DNA of 64,000 nt. Origin: Hofstenia miamia. Taxonomy: Eukaryota; Xenacoelomorpha; Acoela; Hofsteniidae. Shown in pieces: positions 47,184-59,587 of the stretch. Where the stretch lies: assembly GCA_900660155.1 (NCBI GenBank), contig CABFPE010000210.1, forward strand, positions 1,043,723 to 1,107,722, given 5' to 3'. Both the position numbers and the translations under genes were made by a program. Below the pieces are notes generated by a model that was given only the letters and a program-made list of their open reading frames with translations, was not told the DNA's origin and ran no database searches. The first letter of the stretch is position 1. Every line of letters begins with the position of its first letter.

Positions 47184-47875
47184 TTATTCTTGTGTAATTA
47201 AATTTCGCATTAATTTTCTTTATTCTTAGATTTAGCAGTTGTTGGGGCTCTTAAATATATGGCAACTTCCAATGTATTGGTTCTTTATCATTAGATTGAT
47301 CTTGGTTACATATTACTTCAGGTTTCTTTGTTAGCAGTTGATCAACATACATCTTAATTTATCGATGTGGATAGCCATTGTTTTCCAAAATTTCATATAA
47401 TTCAGATATTGATTAGATTAAATTCTGGTAATTTGAAGAAATTTTGATTATACGATTAAGTAAGCATTCGATGGTCTTAATTTTATACTTTGAATCACAA
47501 TATGAATGAAATGGAATGTAAAGATTGGTATTTGGTATTTTAGTTTCTTAGGAATGGTTATTGTACGTTATTGCAACATCCAGAAAATTTAATTTATTGT
47601 TCACCGGGTATTCAATTGCAAATTGTAACTCTTTTAAGCAATTATTCATAAAGTTCTTAAAATTTTCGACATCATCTTAGTTTTCGAATATAGTAAAAAT
47701 GTCATCAACATATCTATGATATGCAATGGGCTTTGTGATTTTTAAGACATAAATATTCTTTTCGATGATAATAAATAAAATTTAACATAATATGGAATGG
47801 AAATAAGCCTATCAGTGCCCGACGCAATCGATTGTAATTGTGCACACCAGATTCCCGTGTGTAGCACCTGTATCC
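47184..47875 (-). pseudogene. Penelope-like element fragment (RT C-terminal part), copy 1
   Basis: Nearly identical to 58831-59553 except that it lacks a 31-bp tandem duplication. The minus strand reads YHRYVDDIFTIFEN (YVDD box), FAIEYPVNNKLNFLDVAITY and, downstream, ILENNGYPHR, the order seen in Penelope-like RTs. Degenerate, with in-frame stops. Confidence 0.7.
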
Positions 47876-48019
47876 GCACATCATTAATGGAAATATTAAC
47901 TATAGATATTTTGCAGTTGCAGATATGAGCTTTAATATAACAGGCAGACAGCCTTAGTAAAATTGGGTTACATGCACAGTACTAGTTTATAATCATTAAT
48001 ACATTTGTTGTTGAAATTG

Positions 48020-48127
48020 AACCAACCGGTATACGGGCGGTACGCGTATGGCTTCTCCGGTTACTGGTACCTATGAAACTTACGGACGTGTACGGGTATC
48101 AGAAATACCCTACCCACACAGCACTGA
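48020..48127. repeat. hAT-like end fragment
   Basis: Minus strand starts cagtgctgtgtgggtagggt followed by gatacccgtac and ccggtac palindromic steps. Resembles hAT termini; no partner end found. Confidence 0.3.
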
Positions 48128-49978
48128 TATATTACAACTCGTATGAAGACAATGAAAGAGCATCAAAGATGAGGGAATTTTGGAATGGAATTCGGGATTG
48201 AGTTCCTGAAATGCTCCAAATTGAAGATATTAATGTACTAGTAAATGGTTTTGGATGCAGTCAAGTTTGCTAATTTTTAATTTTTATTTTAAAAATGCGA
48301 AAAAATTGTTTCCCAGGTCTTAAAAAAATCAATGTTGTGAATTCAATAGAATTACGGTAATATAGTTTTTGTATGTATTTTGCGAATTAGGTCCGATTTG
48401 TAACTTCAGGTTATATCACTCTATCACATCAGGGGTTCATAAACATCCGAAATTTTTGTTATAGTTCGTTTTAGATACTCGTTATAAAATTTTTTAATTG
48501 CATGTGCAAGAACTTGTCAGTACTTTCAGATGTAAAACACTGGGATATATTGTAATATTTTTTCATATTTTTTATGAAGCATGTGACTACCATTGACAAT
48601 TATAATTTTACTGAAGATTTTGACGCGTACGAAATTGAATATGACTGTGGTTTATTTCAAATATTAATAAATTGTTTGATTTTGATACTCATCAAAAATT
48701 GAAATATTTTATGTATAATTGTTTGTGATAACAAAGTCTGTGGTTAAACTTAAAACAACTCAAGCATTTTTACAATATGTGATGACTTCTATAAAAAAAT
48801 TTTTTAACACCTATAACTAATTAAATAATAAAGTATCCCAAATCTGAGAATACCACTAGATAGATATTAGTTCTCTTTAATTTTCATTCCTAATTCGCGC
48901 GTCTGTGCGCGTGAACCCGTCTATTCACGACGTTGCGTTTATGAGTTATGGGAGACTGAACCATCGCAGACGGTAAAAAATAAAGACTTTACGTGATATA
49001 TATATATAGCCTTTATATTGTAAAGTCAAGATTATAGTGTCTATTACATATCTCAGAATCATCAAATAGTTATGGAAACCAATTCAAGCACATAGCGGAT
49101 TCTACTTAGGGTTCAAAGCGAATTAGATTTAGCTGACCCGCCCTTGGATCGATCGTTTAGAAGCCAATGGGAGCCTAACCATACTTTCTGCAATGTAGCA
49201 GGATCGTTTATTAATTGTTAGTGTAATATAACTGTTCATTATTTCTCTAGCGCACACAATAATTGTTTTCCATTAAAACAAAAATATAAATTACATAGTT
49301 ATAATCTAAGAGGTAATATACAATATAAATAAATATAGGAAGTTTTAAATTTGGAAAATAAAAGAGTAGCATTATTATGAGAAAGTTAATGGAAATATTG
49401 AAAGTTGGCCATTAAGGAAGAACATTGGTGACAGGTTAAATCACACTCTGCATCCAATTAAGTAGCTAGAGTACACGATCGACAATGTTGATAATAGATG
49501 TTTCTCTCTAAAAACTATGAGAATCTCCAAATACATTGAAGTTTTAAAATATAATTTTCACAATTAATTGTTTATAAACATGCATGTAAATGGAGGTTTC
49601 TATTTCACATTATACTTTTTGTGCATCCAAGTAGAAGTTTTTTTTATTTTCTATATATATATATACATAAATGAACAGTGTATCAAAAAATGTTATCATG
49701 TAGATTAATCAATATATTTAATTTATTGTGTCCTTGATTCCTAGAAACGATATAAGTAGGGCATTTATCAAAACATTTCAAAAATTTTTTAATTTTGTAC
49801 ATTCAACATTCCTAAAAATTGTAAACGAATTATTTACGCATTATCAAAAACCTTTATGTTTTATCATAAGAAATGTTATAAATAATTCTCATGAATTTGA
49901 ATTGGATCTAACGAGGTTTTAAGCAGTCCCCTGCTTCTGATTCATCACAATTTGTGTTCAAAACTATTTACACTCAAA

Positions 49979-49981
<3 letters not shown>

Positions 49982-50012
<31 letters not shown>
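49982..50012. repeat. TA microsatellite
   Basis: (TA)n run bordering the duplicated gap flank. Confidence 0.95.
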
Positions 50013-50015
<3 letters not shown>

Positions 50016-50016
50016 T

Positions 50017-50230
50017 AGGAAGCATTTACAATTTAAGATTATAGTATAACAGAAAATCAAAAATCGTTCTCTTTACTGATCAAAATGTACCATAGANNNN
50101 NNNNNNNNNNNNNNNNNNNNNNNNNNNNNNNNNNATATATATATATATATAGGAAGCATTTACAATTTAAGATTATAGTATAACAGAAAATCAAAAATCG
50201 TTCTCTTTACTGATCAAAATGTACCATAGA
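50017..50230. other. Gap of 38 N flanked by an exact 80-bp duplication
   Basis: 50017-50096 and 50151-50230 are the same sequence, separated by N (50097-50134) and a TA run. Probably a length-uncertain TA tract that the assembler could not close. Confidence 0.9.
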
Positions 50231-52494
50231 TTTTGCCTAGAGAAATTTAGTACCTGAATCTGAGTTTTCTAATAACACTAATCTTATCGGATTCTGATCC
50301 GATAAAATTTTAAACTACTTTACATGTACACTATGCATTCTAGTCTCAGAAAAATCTTATAAGAATCTATTTTATATTCTTGTTATCGCAAATTTCGGCA
50401 AACGGATACATCCCTTTTGCATTAAAACACATTTCTTGTTCCCATTACGTATGAATTATATAGATTTTCATTCTTATTTTGTATGCATGTACATTTAAGA
50501 ACTATCAATAATAAAAACTTGTATGCGTTCCATTTCCCAGATGGGTTTTGATACAAATTCGCTCAAACTAATGAATTAAGTTGAGGTAATAATAATCTTG
50601 AATAATTTGTATTAATGTTTCAGCTATTATGGCCTTTAGGTAGCGGAAGTATTTGTCCACATGGATCTTTCTGGGTTAACAATAAGATTGCCAGGTTATT
50701 TGCAAAAAATTTAGTCAATAAAAAGTTTTCCAAAACATTACTGTATTTCATGTGAACACATTTCATAACGTTATAGTGAAATTTCGAGCATTACGCAAAT
50801 GAGGACGAGAACATTTTTAGAAATCATCCAATGAATGAGCTGTACATCTATTGACGAAGGATTTTGTAAAAATAATTATTGAACTCCATATACGTGGGAT
50901 TTTTGGGATCGTACATTCTCTGAATTCCATTTTGAAATTTAAATACAATTGCGTATTAATTGAACTTAGAAATGCATTGCTAGCAAGTGATTTATTTCCT
51001 ATTAATATTATAACACCAAGAACGACTAGAATGTAGTAGTCTGTGGTAACACTGAATTCTTTTCAAATACATTGTTAACATAAAAGTAATGTATGCAATT
51101 ACAAATCAATTACTTTGATATGGTACTATATACGCTTTACAATTGCAAAAAAGTGTAGTATAGGACTTCGGAAGGTTTCATTAAATAGGATTTAAATTCA
51201 TAAAGGCCCTTTATGTATTTAATGCATAAGGAAAACGCATTGGAGGTTAGAATTAACTAAGAGCATATGTAATTGAACGTATAGGAATAATTATATGTAA
51301 ATCTGCATTTATCCTATTAAATTTCCATCGCCGGTTCAAAATAAGTTCAAAACTAATTAATACGGTTGCACTGACGTTTGTGATTGTTCTAAGTTTAGCA
51401 CTTTTTCATTTGAACTGTAAACAAAGCCTTGAATGCAATACAAAAATCAGGGGGAATTAGAATCAAACAAAGCAAATTCATATCAATAGTTCCGAAATAA
51501 TACAATATATTATCAACCGGTGTTTTTGGCGGTTTATGGCCGAATAAATAAATGAAGACGCGGACGGATTGAACTTTGAAATGGATCGCTTACTTTAAAA
51601 ATCTTTTTTGTCAGTGTTATCCAACGATTCGCAAGATAATTATTTGCATTAAGTTCGACCTTGATACAGAAAAAATTCAAATTCACTATTTTGAAAATTG
51701 CTTCAAAACATAGAGTCGATGAAATACAAGGTATTTAACTTTAATGACTGTTCTGCGACAGGCAGGCTAATGTAAATCAATTGAATTGAATAATTTTCCT
51801 TTAAGAACTGAACAATTTTTCGTAACCCAACTCCTATGATAATGTAGTCTCCAAATAAAACATGAACAATTGCATCGTAATAAAGGTTTACCTAGAAACA
51901 GATATTTTCAAAAATCAGAAACAAAATCTACTTATACCTTTAACATATATTTATATAGTTGCAAAAATCGTAATATATTATTTATGTTCATATGCGAAAA
52001 CATAACAAAAAATCTCACACTCACAGATATATTGTTTTAAGAAAAATTATGTTTAAGTAATATCCCCTTTACAAACACGAAAATTATTAACGAGAAAACT
52101 ATGTTTTGACATTGTGATATGTCTAGGGCAGAGTTGGATTTTAGTTGGGCTGGGCTTGGACTCAATGCCTTAATTGGTATTTGAAATACAAGATAAAAAA
52201 AATTTACTTGAAAAATTAATCTTTGCAAATAATAAAAAAATTTAGTAATTATTATGGAAAAACTTCAAATACTACAAAGAAGTGTTTGCACCCAGTGACC
52301 ACTCAATGTAATAAGATACGAATAGCTTTATTAGTTCGGCCAATACATATACATTACTAAATTGGATAATTTATCACAGATAGATTCACGACGGTTGAAT
52401 ATGGAATCTGCACCAAAATATGCCAGTGTGGTAGCACAATTCGAAAAGCTCGTTTCTGCACATTTTCTATATTGGACGATTGCATACTTGTAAG

Positions 52495-53765
52495 CTAATG
52501 ATGCCACAATGGGGCGCAGTACTCGAGAATCGGCCGGATAGTAGAGGCGAAAAAAGTAAATGAATCACGAGGTGAGAGTCCGTTATGAATGCTCAAACGT
52601 AAGAAATGTAGTCTCTTGAAAGCTTTCTTTATAATGTAGTTGGTATTGCAGTTCCACTTCAAATTTGATTGAAGTTCAACGCCCAGCAGTTTGACGGAAT
52701 TAGTACGTTCAATATGATCGCCTAGCATAAGATTGTTTGGCAACGAATGACCATGGAGAAAAGATACAATAAGTTCCTTGCATTTTTTGGGGTTCAGTTT
52801 CATGTTGTTTTGCAGGCACCACATCCAGTGCTGTCTCTGCGTATCGTTTCCCACACCGTTGTATCATCAATGTACTGCAGTCGGTTACAGTGAGATCTAA
52901 GAAGGCCATCAGCGAATAGAATAAATAGGTATGGTCCCAATTTTGTCTCTTGAGGGACTCCTGCATTGATGATGTTCCACTCGGAGACGACATTGGGAAT
53001 GATTACTCTCTGTTTCCGGGCAGTTAGAAAGGAGATAATCCAATTTAGTGTATAGCTATTGACGTCAATATCTAAAAGTCGTTGTTTAAGCAAACGGTGG
53101 CTGATCATATCGAAAGCCTTTGAGAAGTGGAATAAGAGGACCCTAGAAAAGGTACCCTCATTTTCTAGCTGGTGTAATAATTGATGTGTAAGATCAAGTA
53201 AGGCCATAACCGTCGAGCGACCACGTACTGCACCATACTGTCTCGGATCAAGAGATAGGGTAATTTTAGAGATCAATTCTTTATTTAATATAATGTCTTC
53301 CATTATTTTGGAAATTGAATTAGTAATGGAAATGGGTCGAATATCAGTAATCGGATCAACTACGGGCTTTTTCTTTTCGATACAGATGACATTTGCAGAA
53401 GTAAAAGGCGAGCAGTTTGCAACTCTGAAAGATATGTTAATTAATTGTGATACTGGATAGGCTAACTCGTGAGCAAAATCTTTAAAAATCCAGTTTGGAA
53501 GCGTTGTACCGTTACTGTCAGGTCCGCTAGATTTATTGCATTTAAGATTGCTGAAGTATTGGTAAACTTCAAGTTCTTCAACTTGGATAGGTACGTCATC
53601 CTGCCTGAAGGGAATTCGGTCACTTTCATTTAATTTGGGATAGTTGGAAGTAATAGATGTTAGTTGCTGATTGATGAAATTGGCAAGTTCCTCGGGATTG
53701 TACTTTTGTAGCGGCTTGCCCAAAGAGAGACTGTTATTACCAAAATTAAGACAACCGGGGGGCAT
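52495..53765 (-). pseudogene. LINE reverse transcriptase, broken
   Basis: RNA-templated DNA polymerase of a non-LTR element. Visible blocks: NKSSGPD, DIRPISITNSISKIMEDIIL, RQYGAVRGRSTVMALLDL, motif A written FHFSKAFDMISHRLL (the usual first Asp is His), IISFLTARKQRVII, VPQETKLGPYLF (usually PQGSxLGPxLF), and YIDDTTVW (the YxDD box). After about 53765-52800 the frame shifts and continues at 52854-52495 with MKLNPKKCKELIVSF, VKLLGVELQSNLKWN and IRPILEYCAPLWH. The changed motif A Asp and the frameshift make it inactive. Confidence 0.85.
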
Positions 53766-54356
53766 TTTTTAAGGTTTTCCATCATTTTCTTGGATTAGTG
53801 CTCTTAATCGAATTAAGTTTGTCAGTGTAATATTTCTGCTTCCTTGCTTTGATAATCCTTGCAGGCTTGTTATGGATTATTTTGAATTTATCCGCCTGTT
53901 CATGTCGTAACGCCGCTGTTCTTGACTTGATTAAATTCATTGCTTCGGAATTTTTAAGTTTGTAGTGGAAAACACGATTCTATATTTATGAACAAAAACC
54001 TACCGAAGGCAGTCCAGGAAGATATAAATCATTACTGTCTACCATTGAATTCCAATCCGCGTTAACTAGTTTCCTGCCAAAAATAATTTTGTGTATATAA
54101 TGACTCCGTCACCTTTAGAATCTTCACTAGATTTTGTCCGCTCGTTCCTTTCTATACAATAACCTAGAATATTAACAACGTTGTCTGAAATTTGGTAAAA
54201 GAGATGAGTTTCGGTAAGAAGGATCAGGTTAGGATAATTGTTAGAGCGTATTAAATTATAGAGTTCATCGCTTTTATACCTGAGAGATTGTACGTTGCTA
54301 AGGATAATGCTAGGTAAAAAGGTAGAACATGTAGACTTGCGCAGTTTGTTTGGTCG

Positions 54357-55182
54357 TCAGTTGGACATATAGACTTTATTTCCATCAATGTATAGAATGT
54401 TGTCACGAATTTTCATTCTTGATCTTTCACTACCTGAGTCTATAAATTCACGTCGTTTTTGTAGAAGCAGTGATTCCTTCTCCCTATCAGCTTTCGATAA
54501 GTCTGGCGACAGGTAAATCTTTTGAGGATAGTTTTTAAAAAGCTTGGCTTTGGATAAAATTTTTCTTTTATCCCATATATTCTTCAGAGTGATGAGGAAC
54601 GTTCGTGGCTGAGAACGTTTCGCGTCATATTTGCCTAGGCGTCGTATCACTGATTTGCACTTCGTTTTCATTTATGAAAGTCAACATTTCTGATACTGCT
54701 TTAGCTTCTTTATCCAGTCTTTCATTTTGGTTGCGCTTGTTTATTTCAGCTATACCATTAATGTGAATGTTAAGCTTATAGTCATCCAGAGAAAATCGCT
54801 GAGATAGAGATGGTGAAACTGTTTCTTTGGAAGGTTGCTGTGGAAATCGAGCATCAACTTTCTTCAAAATATCATTACACATATCAGATACCTTCGACAA
54901 TGTTCTTTCTTTGTCGTGGGAAACTGAACCTTTCGCTATGTTACACAAAAGTATGTCTCTCTTTCCGCCATTTACGCAGGAGTTACAGAATACCAGGATA
55001 TTAGCGCTAACCTGCTTCAGTGCATCAATTATTTCTTGGGGAAATCCGGTGAATTTGCGTGTCCAGTGCATCTTGCACGAACAAGTTGAACAAAAGAATA
55101 TGTCATCTTTTTCTTTAAACATAGCAGTGTTTCCAGTTCTCACAGAAAAGCCTAGTTTGATTAAACGTCCGGAGTTAAACAA
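54357..55182 (-). pseudogene. LINE ORF1 with PHD-like zinc finger, split in two frames
   Basis: The first part (55182-54625) has CSTCSCKMHW and VFCNSCV, a C-x2-C...H...C-x2-C arrangement like the PHD-type finger in ORF1 of CR1/L2-group LINEs. The second part (54671-54357, another frame) has RTFLITLKNIWDKRKIL and YLSPDLSKADREKESLL, the usual ORF1 C-terminal domain (LxxxWDxxxIL; PDLSxxxR). The two parts overlap by about 46 bp in different frames, so a frameshift separates them. Confidence 0.7.
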
Positions 55183-56177
55183 AAATCTACTGTTCTCGAC
55201 AAATTTTATGTGGGAGGTACTAGAAAAGACATAGGTCTAAAAAAATCCGTCCAAATCCAATTCTTGCCAAATATTGTGGAATTACTTCCTAATAACATGT
55301 ATATAGGTCTTTATTGAGTCCCTTATTAAGAGTAATTTGCATGGAAAGAATCTTCTAATGTTTGATGTAAGATTTTTATAAACAGTTTATCTTTAACTAA
55401 TTTTAAATTCTGTCATATAATTAAAAATGTTTTAGTGTCAGACAAATCACTCATATCCTGTGCAGAAAGCATTAATAATTCCTGGAATTGCGTTAATAAA
55501 TATTGATTTTTGTTTTTAATTTATAAAGACTTTGTGCCCGTTCTTTTAGAATTTTAAACAAATCAATCATTCGGCATTGTAGGGAATATTCCCATTCCCT
55601 CCGAAATACAATTTTGTTTTCCATAATTTATTGATGAAATTGGTTTTTTAAAGGTAAAGCCGCCATGCATTAACAAAATAAGCTGCTATTCCAATAATGG
55701 GAAATAAATTAGACAAAATTACAAAGTGGAAACAACATATTTTTCATTAAGCTATTTGCAAACTATAGGCAGAGTGATGACATCAATAATAATGGACTCA
55801 AATATTTTGCAAAAGAATTGTTCCAATTTAATGAGTATTCCAATTAATCAAAGACCCAGTGACATAAATTACAATTTGCAAATTTGGACAGCGAAACATA
55901 AAATACGAAATGCTTTCTCTTTAAATTAAATATGGACAATCCATGAAAATAGAAATTAATATTAAGAATATAAGCTTGCCAAATATCTCCGCATACACTT
56001 GTGCTTTGAACAAACAACCTCTCCTATTGTTAGTCACACCACAATTTCAAAAAAAAATATGACAAAATAGTTAAAAATAGTTACAAATGCTACTAAAATT
56101 AGTTAGTACCATTTTGGTATGTTATGTTTTGGTTAAAACCTTTGTAATTATTATTGCACATTTATAGCACAAACCAG

Positions 56178-56425
56178 TGGCGTACTAAAGGGGGGATATG
56201 GTGGAATGTACCCCGTCAGATTTTCAGGACTGTATAAATCCAAAAATTTTCGGGGTAAAAATGAAAAATTTAAAATATAAGGTCGTGAAATGCATTTTTA
56301 AGGTCTTTTTTCACAGTATTTTTAAAAATTTTCGCGTGGCTGTGGCTCACTCTTCGTCATGACTAAGATGTACCCCTCCCCACCCCTTTCAGAAAATGTT
56401 GCGTAAGCTCCTGGGCACACACTAT
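56178..56425. repeat. Degenerate hAT-like MITE
   Basis: Starts cagtggcgtactaaaggggg and near the right carries cccctccccacccctttcag then a loose inverted match to the start. No clean target duplication. Confidence 0.35.
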
Positions 56426-57784
56426 TAGTGCTGTCGAAATAAATGTAGTCCATGTTAAAATGATTAAAATAGATTTAGAAACTTGATATAAGCATAAAGA
56501 CTTCCCATGTTAACCAACTACTGATGGGCCACTACCGAGTTACTGTCAAAAAGTGTTAAAGTGATGATGCATTTATTTTCTAGAACAGCATATTAATTAG
56601 CGAAAAATGTGAAAGCGAATGCGATGATAAGCGAATTTTCTATTAAAATAATCGCAAAATTAATCGCTATCTTTAAAATGGGTTGAGCCTAGAATATTTC
56701 GGCTGGGATTGGTTAGCGGGAATGCTCATGATGAGATTGATTGGAGAAACAACATGTCAGAAAATGTTTTTACCAATTCTTGCATAGAGTAGGTCCTGTA
56801 TTATCAAAGATTATGATGATAGCCTCTCTACGTGACTGTTATATACTAAGCACACATTTCTCAAGTGCCATAAGCGATAATCACAAAAGCAAAAGCGACG
56901 ATAAGCCATCATTACTAAACGATCAATTGATGTCCAAGTATATTATTTTACATATTTTTCATTATTCAATATCTTGAACATTATTGTTGAAGATGTGAAC
57001 TACTATTTTTCGGCATATTATTTGCATTGTTGAATATTCATAAACAAGTCTAATAATGTAGGATAGGAACAATTAAAATTGCTTACGAGGTTCAGAATTA
57101 TTTTATAATTTAAAACGAAATTAAAATATCGAAATAGAGTCTTAGTAGTTCAAAATCTAATGGTTTTTTTTTGGGATTAATTTTAAGCTGCAACAATAAT
57201 TTTGAATACAATATTTTGGTATTTCAATTCATGTATATGATTTTTCGAAATTAGAAATTTTCAGAATTTATTTTGAAAGTGTTTTAGAACAACCATAATG
57301 ATCAAATGTAGCAATATTAACAGAATTTTATGACGGAACTTACTGCTACTGATACTACTTCCTACTTGTAGAAAGCTAATATCTACCAATACTGCGAATT
57401 CTCAATATTGAATAGCTACGTGAGTTTAACATTGTGCTAAAATTTAAAGGAATATTAAGAACAATTTTCAATTTTTTCCAAGCAATTCAGAATTATTTAG
57501 ATTAATGTGGTCCTTACATCAACATAGTGATAGTCTCGTATCAGATCAGAGTAATCAAATTTCTTTTTGAGTGGTGTTTATTTTGAAATTTTAAAAAAAC
57601 ACATTTTGCAATTAACATATTTATGCAGCCAGAATTAAAATATTATTGAATATGAAAATCTCAAATCGATTGTATTTTGAGCAGTTTACAAATACAACAA
57701 ATTGCAAAAAAACGAGTTCAAAAAATATTTTTTGTTTCTGGATATAGGGGATTTTCATTTAATTTAAGTAATGGAATTTCTAAC

Positions 57785-58083
57785 CTGCACTTTGTCATGT
57801 TTTCGTTGTAATTTCCAAAAGCAGGTGCATGAGAGAAAGAAATGATCGCAACAGCAACCACAGTAATTACGATGCCGCAAGCCATGGCGATAGCGCAGCT
57901 GATCATTAAAGGTAAAGAAGAGGCGCTATTGGGTCCCTGAATGGCTTCGTCCAGACTCACTGCGTCAAACGGCCCTTTTATAGTGACCATTCCGTCGTCA
58001 ATAGTACGGACATACGATCCTCTACGTTGCATATCCATTACTTAAATCAATTAGATATCAAGCGAAACTTAAGTATTCGATTG
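57785..58083 (-). CDS. PLD3-like: PLD3/4/5-like gene, exon 1 (start codon and membrane segment)
   Basis: ATG at 58038 opens 84 codons plus two bases to a donor (cag/GTTAGA at 57784). Residues 1-40 are a hydrophilic tail. Residues about 42-68 (SLPLMISCAIAMACGIVITV onward) are one long hydrophobic helix without a signal-peptide cleavage site, as in type II membrane proteins, the topology of PLD3. A sequon (NMT) and a cysteine follow, matching the start of the lumenal region. GC content is well above the flanks. A strong acceptor (tttgtttcccctcag) ends at 58084, 45 bp before the ATG, so at least one 5-prime UTR exon, or a trans-spliced leader, lies further right. Intron 1 is about 30 kb. Confidence 0.82.
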
Positions 58084-58353
58084 CTGAGGGGAAACAAAAG
58101 ATACAAAAGCGTTGTTACTCATTATCTGGCTGAACCATCTATTAAAATATCGTAATTGGATTTCGAACGGTTTTCTGAAATTAACTAACGCATAATAATG
58201 AAAAGCAATCGTTTTTCACGCGCAATTCTCATTGGTTTAGCTTTCCAGCGGTAGACATTGGAAAAATGCAACATTTATTTTTTAATTTTTGATGCCACTC
58301 TAATTAGGCTTATTATCTTTGAGAGCCGATTGATTTGTACTTGAATCTACATG

Positions 58354-58392
<39 letters not shown>

Positions 58393-58512
58393 GCGACCGG
58401 TTTCGATTTAAAATCATCGTGAATACAAATTTTGTTTTAATATAATTCACAATTCACTACATTTAATTCTGTTAAATATGCATACACTAAAAGATATTAA
58501 ATATGTTGGTCG
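58084..58512 (-). other. Upstream non-coding stretch
   Basis: Contains the pyrimidine tract and acceptor for exon 1 and a TA microsatellite (58357-58390). No promoter motif that I can defend. Confidence 0.5.
58357..58390. repeat. TA microsatellite
   Basis: (TA)n run. Confidence 0.95.
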
Positions 58513-58830
58513 TTCTTTGTTTATTCATTAGTCTTTGTTTATTTGAGTTCTTAATAATTAGGGCTTTAGAAATCTTAGTATTAGGTGTTTTCATAATGAT
58601 CTTAAAATTATTCATGTCTGCTCGATGTTGGTGAGTATAAATTTCGGAATTTAATTGCCCTGATAGATGTTCATTAACCCGAGTTTCAAGATGTCGCTTT
58701 GTTTCACCGATGTAAGAATGGTGTCATTCTTCACATGTAAACTTGTATACAATTGATGAAACAAGCATCTTTTGAATCGGATCTTTACTGCGAAATATAT
58801 TACAGGTCTTCTTAGTTTCTAATATTGGTC

Positions 58831-59553
58831 TTATTCTTGTGTAATTAAATTTCGCATTAATTTTCTTTATTCTTAGATTTAGCAGTTGTTGGGGCTCTTA
58901 AATATATGGCAACTTCCAATGTATTGGTTCTTTATCATTAGATTGATCTTGGTTACATATTACTTCAGGTTTCTTTGTTAGCAGTTGATCAACATACATC
59001 TTAATTTATCGATGTGGATAGCCATTGTTTTCCAAAATTTCATATAATTCAGATATTGATTAGATTAAATTCTGGTAATTTGAAGAAATTTTGATTATAC
59101 GATTAAGTAAGCATTCGATGGTCTTAATTTTATACTTTGAATCACAATATGAATGAAATGGAATGTAAAGATTGGTATTTGGTATTTTAGTTTCTTAGGA
59201 ATGGTTATTGTACGTTATTGCAACCGTAGGAATGGTTATTGTACGTTATTGCAACATCCAGAAAATTTAATTTATTGTTCACCGGGTATTCAATTGCAAA
59301 TTGTAACTCTTTTAAGCAATTATTCATAAAGTTCTTAAAATTTTCGACATCATCTTAGTTTTCGAATATAGTAAAAATGTCATCAACATATCTATGATAT
59401 GCAATGGGCTTTGTGATTTTTAAGACATAAATATTCTTTTCGATGATAATAAATAAAATTTAACATAATATGGAATGGAAATAAGCCTATCAGTGCCCGA
59501 CGCAATCGATTGTAATTGTGCACACCAGATTCCCGTGTGTAGCACCTGTATCC
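58831..59553 (-). repeat. Penelope-like fragment shared with 47184-47875
   Basis: Same sequence as the 47.2-kb fragment plus a 31-bp tandem duplication (around 59190-59252, unit aggaatggttattgtacgtt...). One end coincides with the single N at 47183 and the other with the N at 59554. Confidence 0.9.
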
Positions 59554-59554
59554 N

Positions 59555-59580
<26 letters not shown>
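59554..59580. other. Single N followed by a TA run
   Basis: Assembly join inside the Penelope-like region; sequence on the two sides belongs to different copies. Confidence 0.85.

Positions 59581-59587
<7 letters not shown>

Larger units (their letters stand above)
52300..55200 (-). mobile_element. Degenerate non-LTR retrotransposon (Jockey/CR1-group LINE)
   Basis: Minus-strand element with ORF1 remains (55182-54357), a short remnant of an APE-type endonuclease N-terminus (about 54310-54130: SNVQSLRYKSDELYNLIRSN, then LLTETHL), a deletion of most of the endonuclease, and reverse transcriptase (53765-52495). About 2.9 kb remain; a full copy would be near 4-5 kb. Ends are not defined and no target duplication was found. 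Confidence 0.8.
27642..57784 (-). other. Intron 1 of the PLD-like gene (about 30.1 kb)
   Basis: Runs from the exon 1 donor (57784) to the exon 2 acceptor. It contains piggyBac, P-type, hAT, Penelope-like and LINE elements listed separately. The stretches 28.2-29.5, 30.1-31.0, 32.0-34.0, 36.2-40.4, 40.6-43.6, 43.7-45.4, 50.3-52.3 and 55.2-57.7 kb show no gene I can support, only AT-rich DNA with scattered weak repeats. Confidence 0.65.

Noticed and set aside
54810-55234. Plus-strand ORFs of 64 and 135 aa
   Set aside because: Antisense shadows of the LINE ORF1 on the minus strand.
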